A stretch of DNA of 7,062 bases from an uncultured Desulfomonile sp. (GTDB lineage: Bacteria; Desulfobacterota; Desulfomonilia; Desulfomonilales; Desulfomonilaceae). The DNA is taken from contig CAINUH010000065.1 in NCBI GenBank assembly GCA_903853735.1, forward strand, positions 1-7,062, in the 5' to 3' direction. A program made the translations under genes and the position numbers. Under the pieces are notes generated by a model. That model had not been told where the DNA came from. It saw only the letters and a program-made list of their open reading frames with translations, and searched no databases. Of this stretch, positions 1 to 6,192 are shown one piece after another. Within the stretch, counting starts at the first letter, position 1. The number at the start of each line of letters is the position of its first letter.

Positions 1-126
1 TACCACGTTATTCCGCTCTCCATGGTATCCCTGGGATATCCAGCCGAAAAGAAGAGGCCTCCGAGCCGATTCAATCCGGACCGGATTCACGTGGAGAAGT
101 GGGGCGTTTTAAGAGCTGTAGAGTGA
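1..126 (+). CDS. Nitroreductase family protein, C-terminal fragment (5' end outside window)
   Basis: Frame 1 is open from the first base to a TGA at 124-126, giving 41 residues that begin YHVIPLSMVSLGYPAEKK and continue to a basic and proline-rich tail ending in HVEKWGVLRAVE. The stretch V-x-L-G-Y-P-A-E-K, followed by a few prolines and then a V-E-K-W-like ending, is the typical C-terminus of FMN-dependent nitroreductase-family oxidoreductases, in which the GYP motif lies near the end of the fold. The family reduces nitro compounds, quinones or flavins with NAD(P)H, or acts in dehalogenation and cofactor metabolism. The substrate cannot be told from this fragment, since the FMN-binding N-terminal part is missing. 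It converges on asnS with only 11 bases between the two stop codons. The call rests on a short motif, so the family is likely but not certain. Confidence 0.72.
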   Translation, partial: YHVIPLSMVSLGYPAEKKRPPSRFNPDRIHVEKWGVLRAVE

Positions 127-137
127 CCTCTGTGGCG

Positions 138-1430
138 CTATGGATAAAGCCTGTCCATGAGCCGAGGAAATGCTATTGTTTCCCGTACATGGTGTATCCC
201 CGCGATCCAAGCCAGAGTACGTTCTATGCCGAGACCAAATCCGGAATGAGGAACAGAACCGTACCGCCTCAAGTCTAAGTACCACTCCAATGGTCCTGGA
301 TCCAAATCCTGCTCGGCGATTCGTTTGGTGAGAGTATCCAATGAGTCTTCTCGCTGACCACCGCCAATTATTTCGCCATATCCCTCCGGAGCCAGCAGGT
401 CCACGGCCAAGGCCAGTCTATTGTCGGAAGGATCTCTTTTCATATAGAATGCTTTAATATCTATCGGGTAATGGGTTACAAAAACCGGCTTTTCAAAGGC
501 TTGCGATAACACCGCCTCCTCGTCGGCACCCAAATCGTCGCCCCCATGAAAGTTCATACCATGGTTATTCAGGATTTCAACTGCGTCCGAGTACTTGATT
601 CGTGGAAAAGGAGGCTTGATCTTGCTGAGCCCGGCAAAGTCACGTTCGAGAGTTCTGAGGTGATCCGAACAGTGTTCCAGCACTTCCGAAACTATGCAAC
701 ATACCAGTCCTTCTGCAAGTGTAATGGCATCCGGCAACTCCCAGAAGGCCATTTCCGGCTCGATCATCCAGAATTCTGTAAGGTGCCGACGCGTCTTGGA
801 TTTCTCAGCCCTGAAGGTGGGGCCAAATACATATATTTTCCCCAGGGCCATGGCCGCCGCCTCTCCGTAAAGCTGGCCTGACTGGGTAAGATAAGCTGCT
901 CTGTCGAAGTACCCCACCTCAAACAGTGAGGTAGTTCCTTCGCAAGCAGTTGGGGTCAAAATGGGCGCCTCGACCGAAACAAAACCCAGCTCATCAAGAA
1001 AAGACCGAGCGGCCCTGATCAATACCGACCTTATCTTCATAAGGGCTACCTGACGTGACGATCTGAGCCACAAGTGTCTGTTATCCATAAGAAAACCAAC
1101 CCCATGTTCCTTGTTGGCGATGGGATAAGGTTCGGCCTGTGAAACAAGTATAAGATCATGTGCGGTTATTTCGAATCCCAATGGAGATCTGGAGTCTCGT
1201 CTAACCATTCCGATTATTATGACTGAAGATTCATAAGAAATCTTGTCAGCCAGATCAAAAGCCTTCTGAGACACCTGATTTGCCATGAAAACGCACTGAA
1301 TCACCCCCGTTCCATCTCTGAGATTCAGGAATCGAATTTTCCCAGAGGATCGCTTATTTGCTATCCATCCACGCAATTCCACAGTTTTGTCAACATGCTG
1401 TGCTATCCTATCAATGGTTGTCCAGTCCAT
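138..1430 (-). CDS. asnS: Asparagine--tRNA ligase (AsnRS), class IIb
   Basis: This enzyme charges tRNA-Asn with asparagine using ATP, in the cytoplasm. The 430-residue length is standard for bacterial AsnRS. Residues about 15-100 form the N-terminal OB-fold anticodon-binding domain (VELRGWIANKR, then FLNLRDGTG). The catalytic domain follows. Motif 1 lies around 133-160, ending in APILTP. Motif 2 at 207-229 reads FRAEKSKTRRHLTEFWMIEPE, and this FRAEKSxTxRHLxEFWM form marks AsnRS rather than AspRS. GEIIGGGQRED is at 352-362 and motif 3 (GFGLGIERTLAW) at 397-408. The C-terminus RLYP is also typical. The start is well supported: the minus strand has GGAGGT four bases before the ATG. It is transcribed alone, divergent from the LolA-like gene. 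Its presence suggests direct Asn-tRNA formation rather than sole reliance on the GatCAB transamidation route. Confidence 0.96.
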   Translation of the reverse strand: MDWTTIDRIAQHVDKTVELRGWIANKRSSGKIRFLNLRDGTGVIQCVFMANQVSQKAFDLADKISYESSVIIIGMVRRDSRSPLGFEITAHDLILVSQAEPYPIANKEHGVGFLMDNRHLWLRSSRQVALMKIRSVLIRAARSFLDELGFVSVEAPILTPTACEGTTSLFEVGYFDRAAYLTQSGQLYGEAAAMALGKIYVFGPTFRAEKSKTRRHLTEFWMIEPEMAFWELPDAITLAEGLVCCIVSEVLEHCSDHLRTLERDFAGLSKIKPPFPRIKYSDAVEILNNHGMNFHGGDDLGADEEAVLSQAFEKPVFVTHYPIDIKAFYMKRDPSDNRLALAVDLLAPEGYGEIIGGGQREDSLDTLTKRIAEQDLDPGPLEWYLDLRRYGSVPHSGFGLGIERTLAWIAGIHHVRETIAFPRLMDRLYP

Positions 1431-1434
1431 GGGG

Positions 1435-1440
1435 ACCTCC
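1435..1440 (-). promoter_or_regulatory. Shine-Dalgarno site of asnS
   Basis: Read on the minus strand, GGAGGT stands four bases (CCCC) before the ATG at 1430. It is a full match to the anti-SD core and fixes the asnS start. It is by far the strongest ribosome-binding site I see in the window. Confidence 0.85.
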
Positions 1441-1553
1441 TGTTAAGCCTGGGGTGTTCCGGCGCAGGCATTGTGCATCATAGGCTTGATTCCGGTCAAG
1501 GCGCAGTCTTTCTCCATTGCATCCTATCAGTAGCTCTGATATGTAGAGCGTCC

Positions 1554-2366
1554 ATGAAATACGCGCTCATCTTTGACGATTTCTCTCATATTTTTGCTCC
1601 GGCCAATGCCTTATTTTTCAAGGCGCTGGTGATAGCGGCAATATTGCTGGAAGTGGCTGTGTGTCCAGTCAGGGCAGAACCAAGCTTGAAACCGGAGCAA
1701 ATTCCCAACATCCTAGTCGAAAAGGGAAAAAATCTGAGCGCTCTCAAAGCGGTCATGAGCATCCAAAGTATGTACGATGGTGGAAAATCCAGACAGGACG
1801 TCAAGGGATTCTTGCTCTACAGGAGGCCCAGTGATTTTCGGTTTCAAGGAATAGGACCTTCAGGAAATTCGCTTTTTGAACTGGTAATAAGAGCAACTCA
1901 CTTTGAATTGTATGTCCCTACGGACGGGAAAATACTCAAAGGCGAAAAGGACTGTTTCGCTCGTAAATTCCCGGATGTAGCTGAGATTGAGGGTCTTATT
2001 CCCATACTCTTACTTCAGTGGAAAGATGTTCGGTTTGATCGACTTCTCTTGAGGGATAACGAAAAAATAGTTCTTCGCGTGACGTTTCAGGGAAGGGTGT
2101 GGGGTATTACGCTTGAGCCTCAGAATTTGTTCTTGAAGCGTCTGGTCAGGCTCAGCCCAGGCGGTGAAACGGATCTTACTGCTGATTTTGGTGATTTCAG
2201 CAGCGGTGAAGACGGATGGTTGCCCAGAAGGTTTGAAGTCCAGTCTCCTCAAGGCGGATGGAAGACGCTGGTTCGAATCAGCAAGATAGAGACAAATCCT
2301 TTTATCGTCGAAAAAAATTTTCTGTTGGAACCGGTATTTTCGACCAGCACTGAAAGCTGCCGGTAG
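1554..2366 (+). CDS. Exported LolA-like / DUF4292-like envelope protein
   Basis: I place the start at the ATG at 1554, giving 270 residues. The frame stays open upstream to an ATG at 1395, but that start would run into asnS and precede the signal peptide. Residues 20-36 are hydrophobic (FFKALVIAAILLEVAV) and are followed by CPVRA-EP, a plausible signal peptidase I site after Ala41. The mature part is rich in beta-strand-like segments. It includes VKGFLLYRRPSDFRFQGIGP and a GNSLFELVIRATHFELYVP stretch, the pattern of LolA/LppX-fold proteins such as DUF4292 and outer-membrane lipoprotein-sorting relatives. Such folds carry or bind lipidated molecules in the periplasm. That function here is inferred, and the exact subfamily is uncertain. 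It lies 99 bases upstream of waaA on the same strand, which fits an envelope role. No convincing SD is visible (GTAGAG at most), so the start is moderately sure. Confidence 0.62.
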   Translation: MKYALIFDDFSHIFAPANALFFKALVIAAILLEVAVCPVRAEPSLKPEQIPNILVEKGKNLSALKAVMSIQSMYDGGKSRQDVKGFLLYRRPSDFRFQGIGPSGNSLFELVIRATHFELYVPTDGKILKGEKDCFARKFPDVAEIEGLIPILLLQWKDVRFDRLLLRDNEKIVLRVTFQGRVWGITLEPQNLFLKRLVRLSPGGETDLTADFGDFSSGEDGWLPRRFEVQSPQGGWKTLVRISKIETNPFIVEKNFLLEPVFSTSTESCR

Positions 2367-2433
2367 GCGAACTGGATTGAGGAAGCCTCTGGATAAGTAG
2401 TTTAATGAGAACCTCTCCCACCTTAAAATTCTG

Positions 2434-2454
2434 TTTCACCGAACGCAGGTGAAA
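2434..2454 (+). repeat. Perfect 7-bp inverted repeat (hairpin) in the waaA leader
   Basis: TTTCACC (2434-2440) and GGTGAAA (2448-2454) are exact inverted repeats around a 7-base loop, 11 bases upstream of the waaA ATG. The right arm holds AGGTGA (2447-2452), the only SD-like sequence before waaA. There is no T-run after it, so it is not an intrinsic terminator. A role in hiding the ribosome-binding site is inference. Confidence 0.55.
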
Positions 2455-2465
2455 GCTACTCCCCT

Positions 2466-3779
2466 ATGAATCGCCTTCTATACAATGTTCTGTTGCATTC
2501 CGTAGCTGCTCCTTTTCTGGCTGCACTCTATACTCCTCAAATTCTTTTTGGGCGAAAGTACCGGCGATCCGTTTATGGGAAACTTGGGCGGCTTCCTGGG
2601 GATTTCGACCCTGAACGGTTGCCTCGCCCACGAGTCTGGTTTCACGCAGTTTCAGTAGGAGAGGTGAAGGCCCTCGAGCCTTTGGTAAAGGCCCTAAAGA
2701 CCTTCGAGCCTGATGCAGCAACCCTCATCTCCACAGGAACGGAAACAGGCCAGGATACCGCTCGGTCGTCGATCTCCCAGGCAGATGGATTCTTTTATAT
2801 GCCGCTGGATTTTCCAACATTTGTGAAGACTGTCGTTAATACGATAAAGCCGGATCTGTTCGTGCTCATGGAGACCGAACTATGGCCGAACTTAATTCAC
2901 CACCTTAAGAAAAGCGGCGCTCGCGTAGTTCTTGCCAACGGTCGAATTTCAGATCGTTCATATCCTCGGTACAAAAAACTACGATGGTTTTTTTCCGACA
3001 CCCTTGAGCAAGTAGATTTGTTTCTCATGGTGTCCCAGCTTGATGCCTCAAGAATTGCTGCAATGGGGGCTCCAGAGACCCGAATTCAAGTCACAGGCAA
3101 CACCAAATTCGATGCGATTACCGTCCAGATTCCAGGTGAGATTGAAGCCAAAATTAGAGGGATGATGGACTTCGAGGCATCGGCAAGCGTCCTTGTTGCA
3201 GGCAGTACTCATGCCGGTGAACATGAAATTGTCTTGGACGCATACAGCATGCTTGTTAAGAGATTCCCCGACCTCGTTCTCGTGCTGGTTCCACGACATG
3301 TAGAAAAAACTCCTTATGTGCTCTCCTGTATGAAGAAGCGAGGTTTTCCGAGTCCATTTCTAAGGAGTTCGGTGGATCTGGGGGAGCACAGGGATGGACG
3401 CCGAGTGATCATCTGGGACCGGACTGGAGAGTTGTTCGAGGTTTTTTCGATAGCGTCGGTGGTGTTCATGGGGGGATCACTGGTTCCAAAAGGGGGACAG
3501 AATATCCTGGAACCTGCCGCCTGGGGAAAGGTGGTTCTTTTCGGCCCCTCAATGGAAGACTTTCGCGACGTCAGGGAAATCCTTTTGCGTAGTGGAGGAG
3601 GGATCGAAGTGTCAGGGCAGGAGGAACTGACAGAGCGGATCACGGAGACGCTTTCTGATCCGGTTAGAGCGGTGGATCTTGGCGCAAGAGGACGTGACGA
3701 GATTTTACGGCATAAAGGTAGCGCGACGAGGAACGCTGAATTGTTGTTCAATCAAATTCAGGCTACAAGAAAGGGCTGA
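2466..3779 (+). CDS. waaA: 3-deoxy-D-manno-octulosonic acid (Kdo) transferase
   Basis: WaaA (KdtA) transfers Kdo from CMP-Kdo to the lipid A precursor at the inner face of the cytoplasmic membrane, the first step of LPS core assembly. The 437 residues fit the family (about 420-440). An N-terminal hydrophobic stretch (about 4-28) is the usual membrane anchor. HAVSVGE at 60-66 supplies the catalytic glutamate (E66). METELWPN at 135-142 is diagnostic. The C-terminal GT-B half shows GSTHAGE at 246-252, VPRH at 275-278 and the donor-binding GGSLVPKGGQNILEPA at 336-351. The ATG at 2466 is the only possible start: there is no in-frame ATG, GTG or TTG back to a stop at 2424. The SD is weak and lies in a hairpin. 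Whether it adds one, two or more Kdo units cannot be read from the sequence. Its end overlaps the convergent yciO-like gene by 17 bases. Confidence 0.95.
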   Translation: MNRLLYNVLLHSVAAPFLAALYTPQILFGRKYRRSVYGKLGRLPGDFDPERLPRPRVWFHAVSVGEVKALEPLVKALKTFEPDAATLISTGTETGQDTARSSISQADGFFYMPLDFPTFVKTVVNTIKPDLFVLMETELWPNLIHHLKKSGARVVLANGRISDRSYPRYKKLRWFFSDTLEQVDLFLMVSQLDASRIAAMGAPETRIQVTGNTKFDAITVQIPGEIEAKIRGMMDFEASASVLVAGSTHAGEHEIVLDAYSMLVKRFPDLVLVLVPRHVEKTPYVLSCMKKRGFPSPFLRSSVDLGEHRDGRRVIIWDRTGELFEVFSIASVVFMGGSLVPKGGQNILEPAAWGKVVLFGPSMEDFRDVREILLRSGGGIEVSGQEELTERITETLSDPVRAVDLGARGRDEILRHKGSATRNAELLFNQIQATRKG

Positions 3780-4371
3780 GGTCTCCTTTTCCTTCTCGTA
3801 GCACTTTAGGAAGTTCGTCTAGCAAGCTGATAATTGAAGATGGTTCAGGCAGGAATACCCCCCCGTCCACAACTATGTCCACCTGCCCTTTGTACATCCC
3901 TTCGATTTCTTTTGGATCATCGAGTAGCTGATCGTCCGGCAGTCTCACCGATGAGCTGAGTATCGGATTACCAAGATTTTCCAGCAGAGCTTGGCAAATT
4001 CGATTATCCGGAATCCGGATGCCGACTTCGTTGCGCTTTGTCAGCACAATTCGAGGCACCAGTCTGGTAGCCTTGAGAACGAAGGTGTACGGACCAGGGA
4101 GGTGACGTCTCAGTACCTTGTAAGTTTTGTCATCGACCTGGGCGTAATGGGAGATGGCCTTCAGGTCACTGAAGACAAAGGAGAGATGTCTCTTATTGTC
4201 GATCCGTTTTATCCGGCGGATTCTTTCGATGGCTTTCTTGCTGTGGATGTCGCAGCCCAGACCGTATACGGTGTCCGTGGGATAAATAATGACTCCGTCA
4301 GCTCTGAGGACGTCCACAACGCGGCCAATATGACGTGGTTGAGGATTTACCGGGTTAATTGAGACTATCAT
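3763..4371 (-). CDS. yciO: YciO-type member of the TsaC/YrdC/Sua5 family
   Basis: The 202-residue protein has the YrdC-like fold that in TsaC/Sua5 makes threonylcarbamoyl-AMP for tRNA t6A37. Family landmarks are GVIIYPTDTVYGLGC (26-40), LPGPYTFVLK (91-100), VGIRIPDN (116-123) and the ending LREGKGDLSPFL. By recall it matches E. coli YciO along its length, including the start INPxNPQ and the ending VREGxGDxxPFL. In my alignment the KxR position of TsaC reads K55-R56-I57, and the SxN position reads S141-V142-R143, so both are altered, as in YciO. I therefore favour YciO over a true TsaC. YciO's role is not firmly known, and weak or side TC-AMP synthase activity is possible. It is the last gene of nrdR-ribD-yciO: the ribD TGA and this ATG are one base apart, suggesting coupled translation, with no clear SD of its own. 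An automatic annotation would probably say threonylcarbamoyl-AMP synthase. Confidence 0.85.
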   Translation of the reverse strand: MIVSINPVNPQPRHIGRVVDVLRADGVIIYPTDTVYGLGCDIHSKKAIERIRRIKRIDNKRHLSFVFSDLKAISHYAQVDDKTYKVLRRHLPGPYTFVLKATRLVPRIVLTKRNEVGIRIPDNRICQALLENLGNPILSSSVRLPDDQLLDDPKEIEGMYKGQVDIVVDGGVFLPEPSSIISLLDELPKVLREGKGDLSPFL

Positions 4372-4372
4372 T

Positions 4373-5485
4373 TCACGTGCTTGGATAGACTATCCTGCCG
4401 TCTAGGAGCATATCCGGGCCAACCCGGAATGACCGGACGTCTGCAAGCCTCGGGGCTTCCTGAAGTCTATTTATACCGAGCCCTCCGACCCCGGATGGAG
4501 CGGATTCACCGCCGATGATGATAGGCGCATAGAAAAACAGACACCGGTCTACTACTTGGGCCTGGAGAGCAGCCCAGGCCAAGCCTGCACCACCTTCAAT
4601 GAGCAGTGACGTCACACCGATGGGGTATAGACGGTAGAGTAAATCCTGTAGATTTACCTGATCCTTGCCTTCAGTTGGTAATACTTTGGCTCCTTTTTGT
4701 TCAAGCCGCATCCTGCGGTCGGCAGGCGGATCTTTCCTGGTGGCGATTATCACACCCGCATCGGACGAGGCGTCCAAGATTCTCGCGTCCAGGGGCGTTC
4801 TTAAGTCAGAATCTGCAACTATACGGACAGGGTCTCTTCCACGGCCGTTTCTCAGGCGCGTGGTAAGGGAAGGGTTATCCGACAGCACGGTCCCGACCCC
4901 GACCATTATGGCCGAAACTCGGTCTCTCAACCTATGGACCTTGCGACGAGATTGTTCAGAGGTAATCCATTGAGAATGTCCGGTCCGAGTAGCGATTCGC
5001 CCGTCTAGACTCATAGCGAGCTTCATGAACACGAAAGGACGCCTCTTTGTGACATTGGTCACATAAACCTCGTTGACGCGGCTGCAACGCTTCTCGGAAA
5101 CATGGCCTACTACTTCGACCCCTGCCTCTTTGAGAGTCTTGGCTCCCCCACCTCGCACGCCGGGATTTGGATCATCCATTCCGTACCAGACTCTCTTGAT
5201 GCCAGCTTCTAATATTGCCTCAGTGCAAGGTGGAGTTCGTCCGTGATGATTACAGGGTTCCAGCGTGACAAACATTTCGGATTCCCTCGCATGAGATCCG
5301 GCCGATCGGATGGCCTCCACCTCAGCATGAGGCTCTCCGGCAGCATGATGGTAACCTTCTCCGACCACCTTTCCATGCTTGACTAGGACTGCACCCACCG
5401 CAGGGTTGGGGGAAGTTCTTCCCAATGCCCTTCGTGCCAATTTAAGCGCGAGGGACATAAAGCCTTCCACCTCACGGGGGATCAT
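4373..5485 (-). CDS. ribD: Bifunctional riboflavin biosynthesis deaminase/reductase RibD
   Basis: RibD carries out two cytoplasmic steps of riboflavin synthesis: deamination of the diaminopyrimidine made from GTP, then NADPH reduction of the ribosyl side chain. With the start used here it has 370 residues, the usual length. The zinc deaminase domain holds HAEVEAI (His53, Glu55) and the [11 protein letters not shown] motif with Cys78 and Cys87. The reductase domain starts near [22 protein letters not shown] and continues with [29 protein letters not shown] and APIIIGG. All key motifs of both halves are present. The start is uncertain. ATG 5485 matches the family N-terminus and overlaps nrdR by 14 bases. 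ATG 5515 and ATG 5554 are also in frame, and 5554 has the better SD (AAAGGA, five bases away) but would overlap nrdR by 83 bases. No ribE, ribBA or ribH follows. Confidence 0.94.
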   Translation of the reverse strand: MIPREVEGFMSLALKLARRALGRTSPNPAVGAVLVKHGKVVGEGYHHAAGEPHAEVEAIRSAGSHARESEMFVTLEPCNHHGRTPPCTEAILEAGIKRVWYGMDDPNPGVRGGGAKTLKEAGVEVVGHVSEKRCSRVNEVYVTNVTKRRPFVFMKLAMSLDGRIATRTGHSQWITSEQSRRKVHRLRDRVSAIMVGVGTVLSDNPSLTTRLRNGRGRDPVRIVADSDLRTPLDARILDASSDAGVIIATRKDPPADRRMRLEQKGAKVLPTEGKDQVNLQDLLYRLYPIGVTSLLIEGGAGLAWAALQAQVVDRCLFFYAPIIIGGESAPSGVGGLGINRLQEAPRLADVRSFRVGPDMLLDGRIVYPST

Positions 5486-5996
5486 GGAATGCACGGCCTT
5501 GATCCGGGGGGCCATTTTTGGAACGACTCTGCTCCCGGGCTTCTCTGAGTTCATACAATTCCTTTATTTCCCGCATGAATTCATCAATGTCCCGGAAAGA
5601 GCGATAAACTGACGCGAATCGGACGTAGGCAACATCATCCATATACTGAAGCGCTTCCATAACCCGTTCGCCGATATAAGAAACGCTGATCTCTTTCTCG
5701 GGGCGTTCCATCAGTTCCTGCTCGATGGAATCAGCAACCGCCTCGATTTTGTCAATGCTCACAGGTCTTTTCTCACAAGCGCGACGCATGCCTTCGACTA
5801 TTTTCCTACGATCGAAGGTCTCTCGGCGGCCATCCTTCTTAATTACGTATGGAAGGATTTCCTCTATCCTCTCGTACGTAGTGAATCTTTTCTTGCAGTT
5901 CAGACACTGACGACGACGTCTGATTACGGTATTATCCTTACCGAGGCGGGAGTCGATCACTCTATCATCGATAGCACCGCAGGCAGGGCATTTCAT
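5472..5996 (-). CDS. nrdR: Transcriptional repressor NrdR
   Basis: NrdR represses ribonucleotide reductase genes by binding paired NrdR boxes when its ATP-cone carries dATP plus ATP. The N-terminal zinc ribbon has Cys3, Cys6, Cys31 and Cys34 (MKCPACG and CLNCKKRF), with the DNA-binding basic run VIRRRRQ between them. The ATP-cone covers about 49-139, starting [18 protein letters not shown] and ending [15 protein letters not shown], which is near-universal in the family. The protein has 174 residues, against about 150-155 in most NrdRs. The extra 20 or so C-terminal residues are charged, low in hydrophobics and overlap the possible 5' end of ribD. The ATG at 5996 is preceded by AAGGCGG about seven bases away. 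It leads the nrdR-ribD-yciO operon. The pairing with ribD is common in bacteria. No target nrd gene is in the window. Confidence 0.96.
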   Translation of the reverse strand: MKCPACGAIDDRVIDSRLGKDNTVIRRRRQCLNCKKRFTTYERIEEILPYVIKKDGRRETFDRRKIVEGMRRACEKRPVSIDKIEAVADSIEQELMERPEKEISVSYIGERVMEALQYMDDVAYVRFASVYRSFRDIDEFMREIKELYELREAREQSRSKNGPPDQGRAFHDPP

Positions 5997-6033
5997 TCTT
6001 GACCGCCTTGTATCAGGTCGTCAACTCAATGAT

Positions 6034-6047
6034 TATTGATATCAATA
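6034..6047. promoter_or_regulatory. Perfect 14-bp AT-rich palindrome, candidate operator
   Basis: TATTGATATCAATA is its own reverse complement. It lies 37 bases upstream of the nrdR start, in the divergent spacer, close to a possible -10 for nrdR. The position suits a dimeric repressor. It does not resemble the NrdR box (roughly ACACTATATATAGTGT), so I do not assign a regulator. Confidence 0.45.
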
Positions 6048-6074
6048 TTTATATCGAATCACAGCATGATGCAA
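6046..6074 (-). promoter_or_regulatory. Possible promoter of the nrdR-ribD-yciO operon
   Basis: On the minus strand TTGCAT (6069-6074) could be a -35. TATAAA (6048-6053, 15-base spacer) or TAAATA (6046-6051, 17-base spacer) could be a -10. The best -10 match has a short spacer, so this is a weak call. Transcription would start within or next to the palindrome at 6034-6047. Confidence 0.3.
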
Positions 6075-6106
6075 GAAAAATAAAGAATTTTGTTGTCATA
6101 AGCAGT

Positions 6107-6135
6107 TTGCTTTAAGGTGAGCAAAAGGATAAATT
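6107..6135 (+). promoter_or_regulatory. Possible weak promoter of the eetA/eetB-like pair
   Basis: TTGCTT (6107-6112) and TAAATT (6130-6135) are 17 bases apart, about 55 bases before the first gene. Matches to consensus are 3/6 and 4/6. An imperfect-context inverted repeat, TTTGCT (6106-6111) with AGCAAA (6120-6125), lies over the -35 and spacer and could be an operator. Confidence 0.25.
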
Positions 6136-6171
6136 GAGCACTACAATTCCATTCCGACTGAGGCGGAAAAG

Positions 6172-6192
6172 ATGTTTTTGAAAAGCGCATGA
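6172..6192 (+). other. Candidate six-codon leader ORF coupled to the eetA-like gene
   Basis: ATG at 6172 opens the peptide MFLKSA and ends with TGA at 6190-6192, which overlaps the next ATG at 6189 as ATGA. GAGG at 6160-6163 sits eight bases before the leader ATG. The main gene itself has only GAAAAG nearby. This is the layout of translational coupling, but a 7-codon ORF can occur by chance. Confidence 0.3.

Noticed and set aside
73..87. Inverted repeat AATCCGG-A-CCGGATT as an asnS or nitroreductase terminator
   Set aside because: It lies inside the nitroreductase coding end, has a one-base centre that cannot form a loop without losing pairs, and has no T-run on either side.
546..881. 111-codon plus-strand ORF inside asnS
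   Set aside because: It lies fully antisense to a strongly conserved tRNA synthetase and the protein has no recognisable family.
1395..1553. Upstream extension of the LolA-like ORF to an ATG at 1395
   Set aside because: It would overlap the asnS start and its strong SD, and it places 53 unlikely residues before a signal peptide that starts well from 1554.
1662..1665. Lipobox at Cys37 of the LolA-like protein (VAVC)
   Set aside because: The residue before Cys is Val, not Gly/Ala/Ser, and a good signal peptidase I site (VRA-EP) follows four residues later.
3314..3751. 145-codon minus-strand ORF inside waaA
   Set aside because: It is antisense to the conserved donor-binding half of waaA, with a Ser/Arg/Pro-rich composition typical of shadow frames.
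3991..4362. 123-codon plus-strand ORF opposite the yciO-like gene
   Set aside because: It has no family resemblance and is explained by the coding constraint of the minus-strand gene.
6106..6125. TTTGCT...AGCAAA inverted repeat as a terminator
   Set aside because: It has a six-bp AT-rich stem, an 8-base loop and no following T-run. It is more likely chance or an operator.
5997..6188. FMN riboswitch or small RNA gene in the nrdR upstream spacer
   Set aside because: The spacer is AT-rich and lacks the G-rich conserved segments and multi-stem layout of an RFN element. I see no RNA gene in it.
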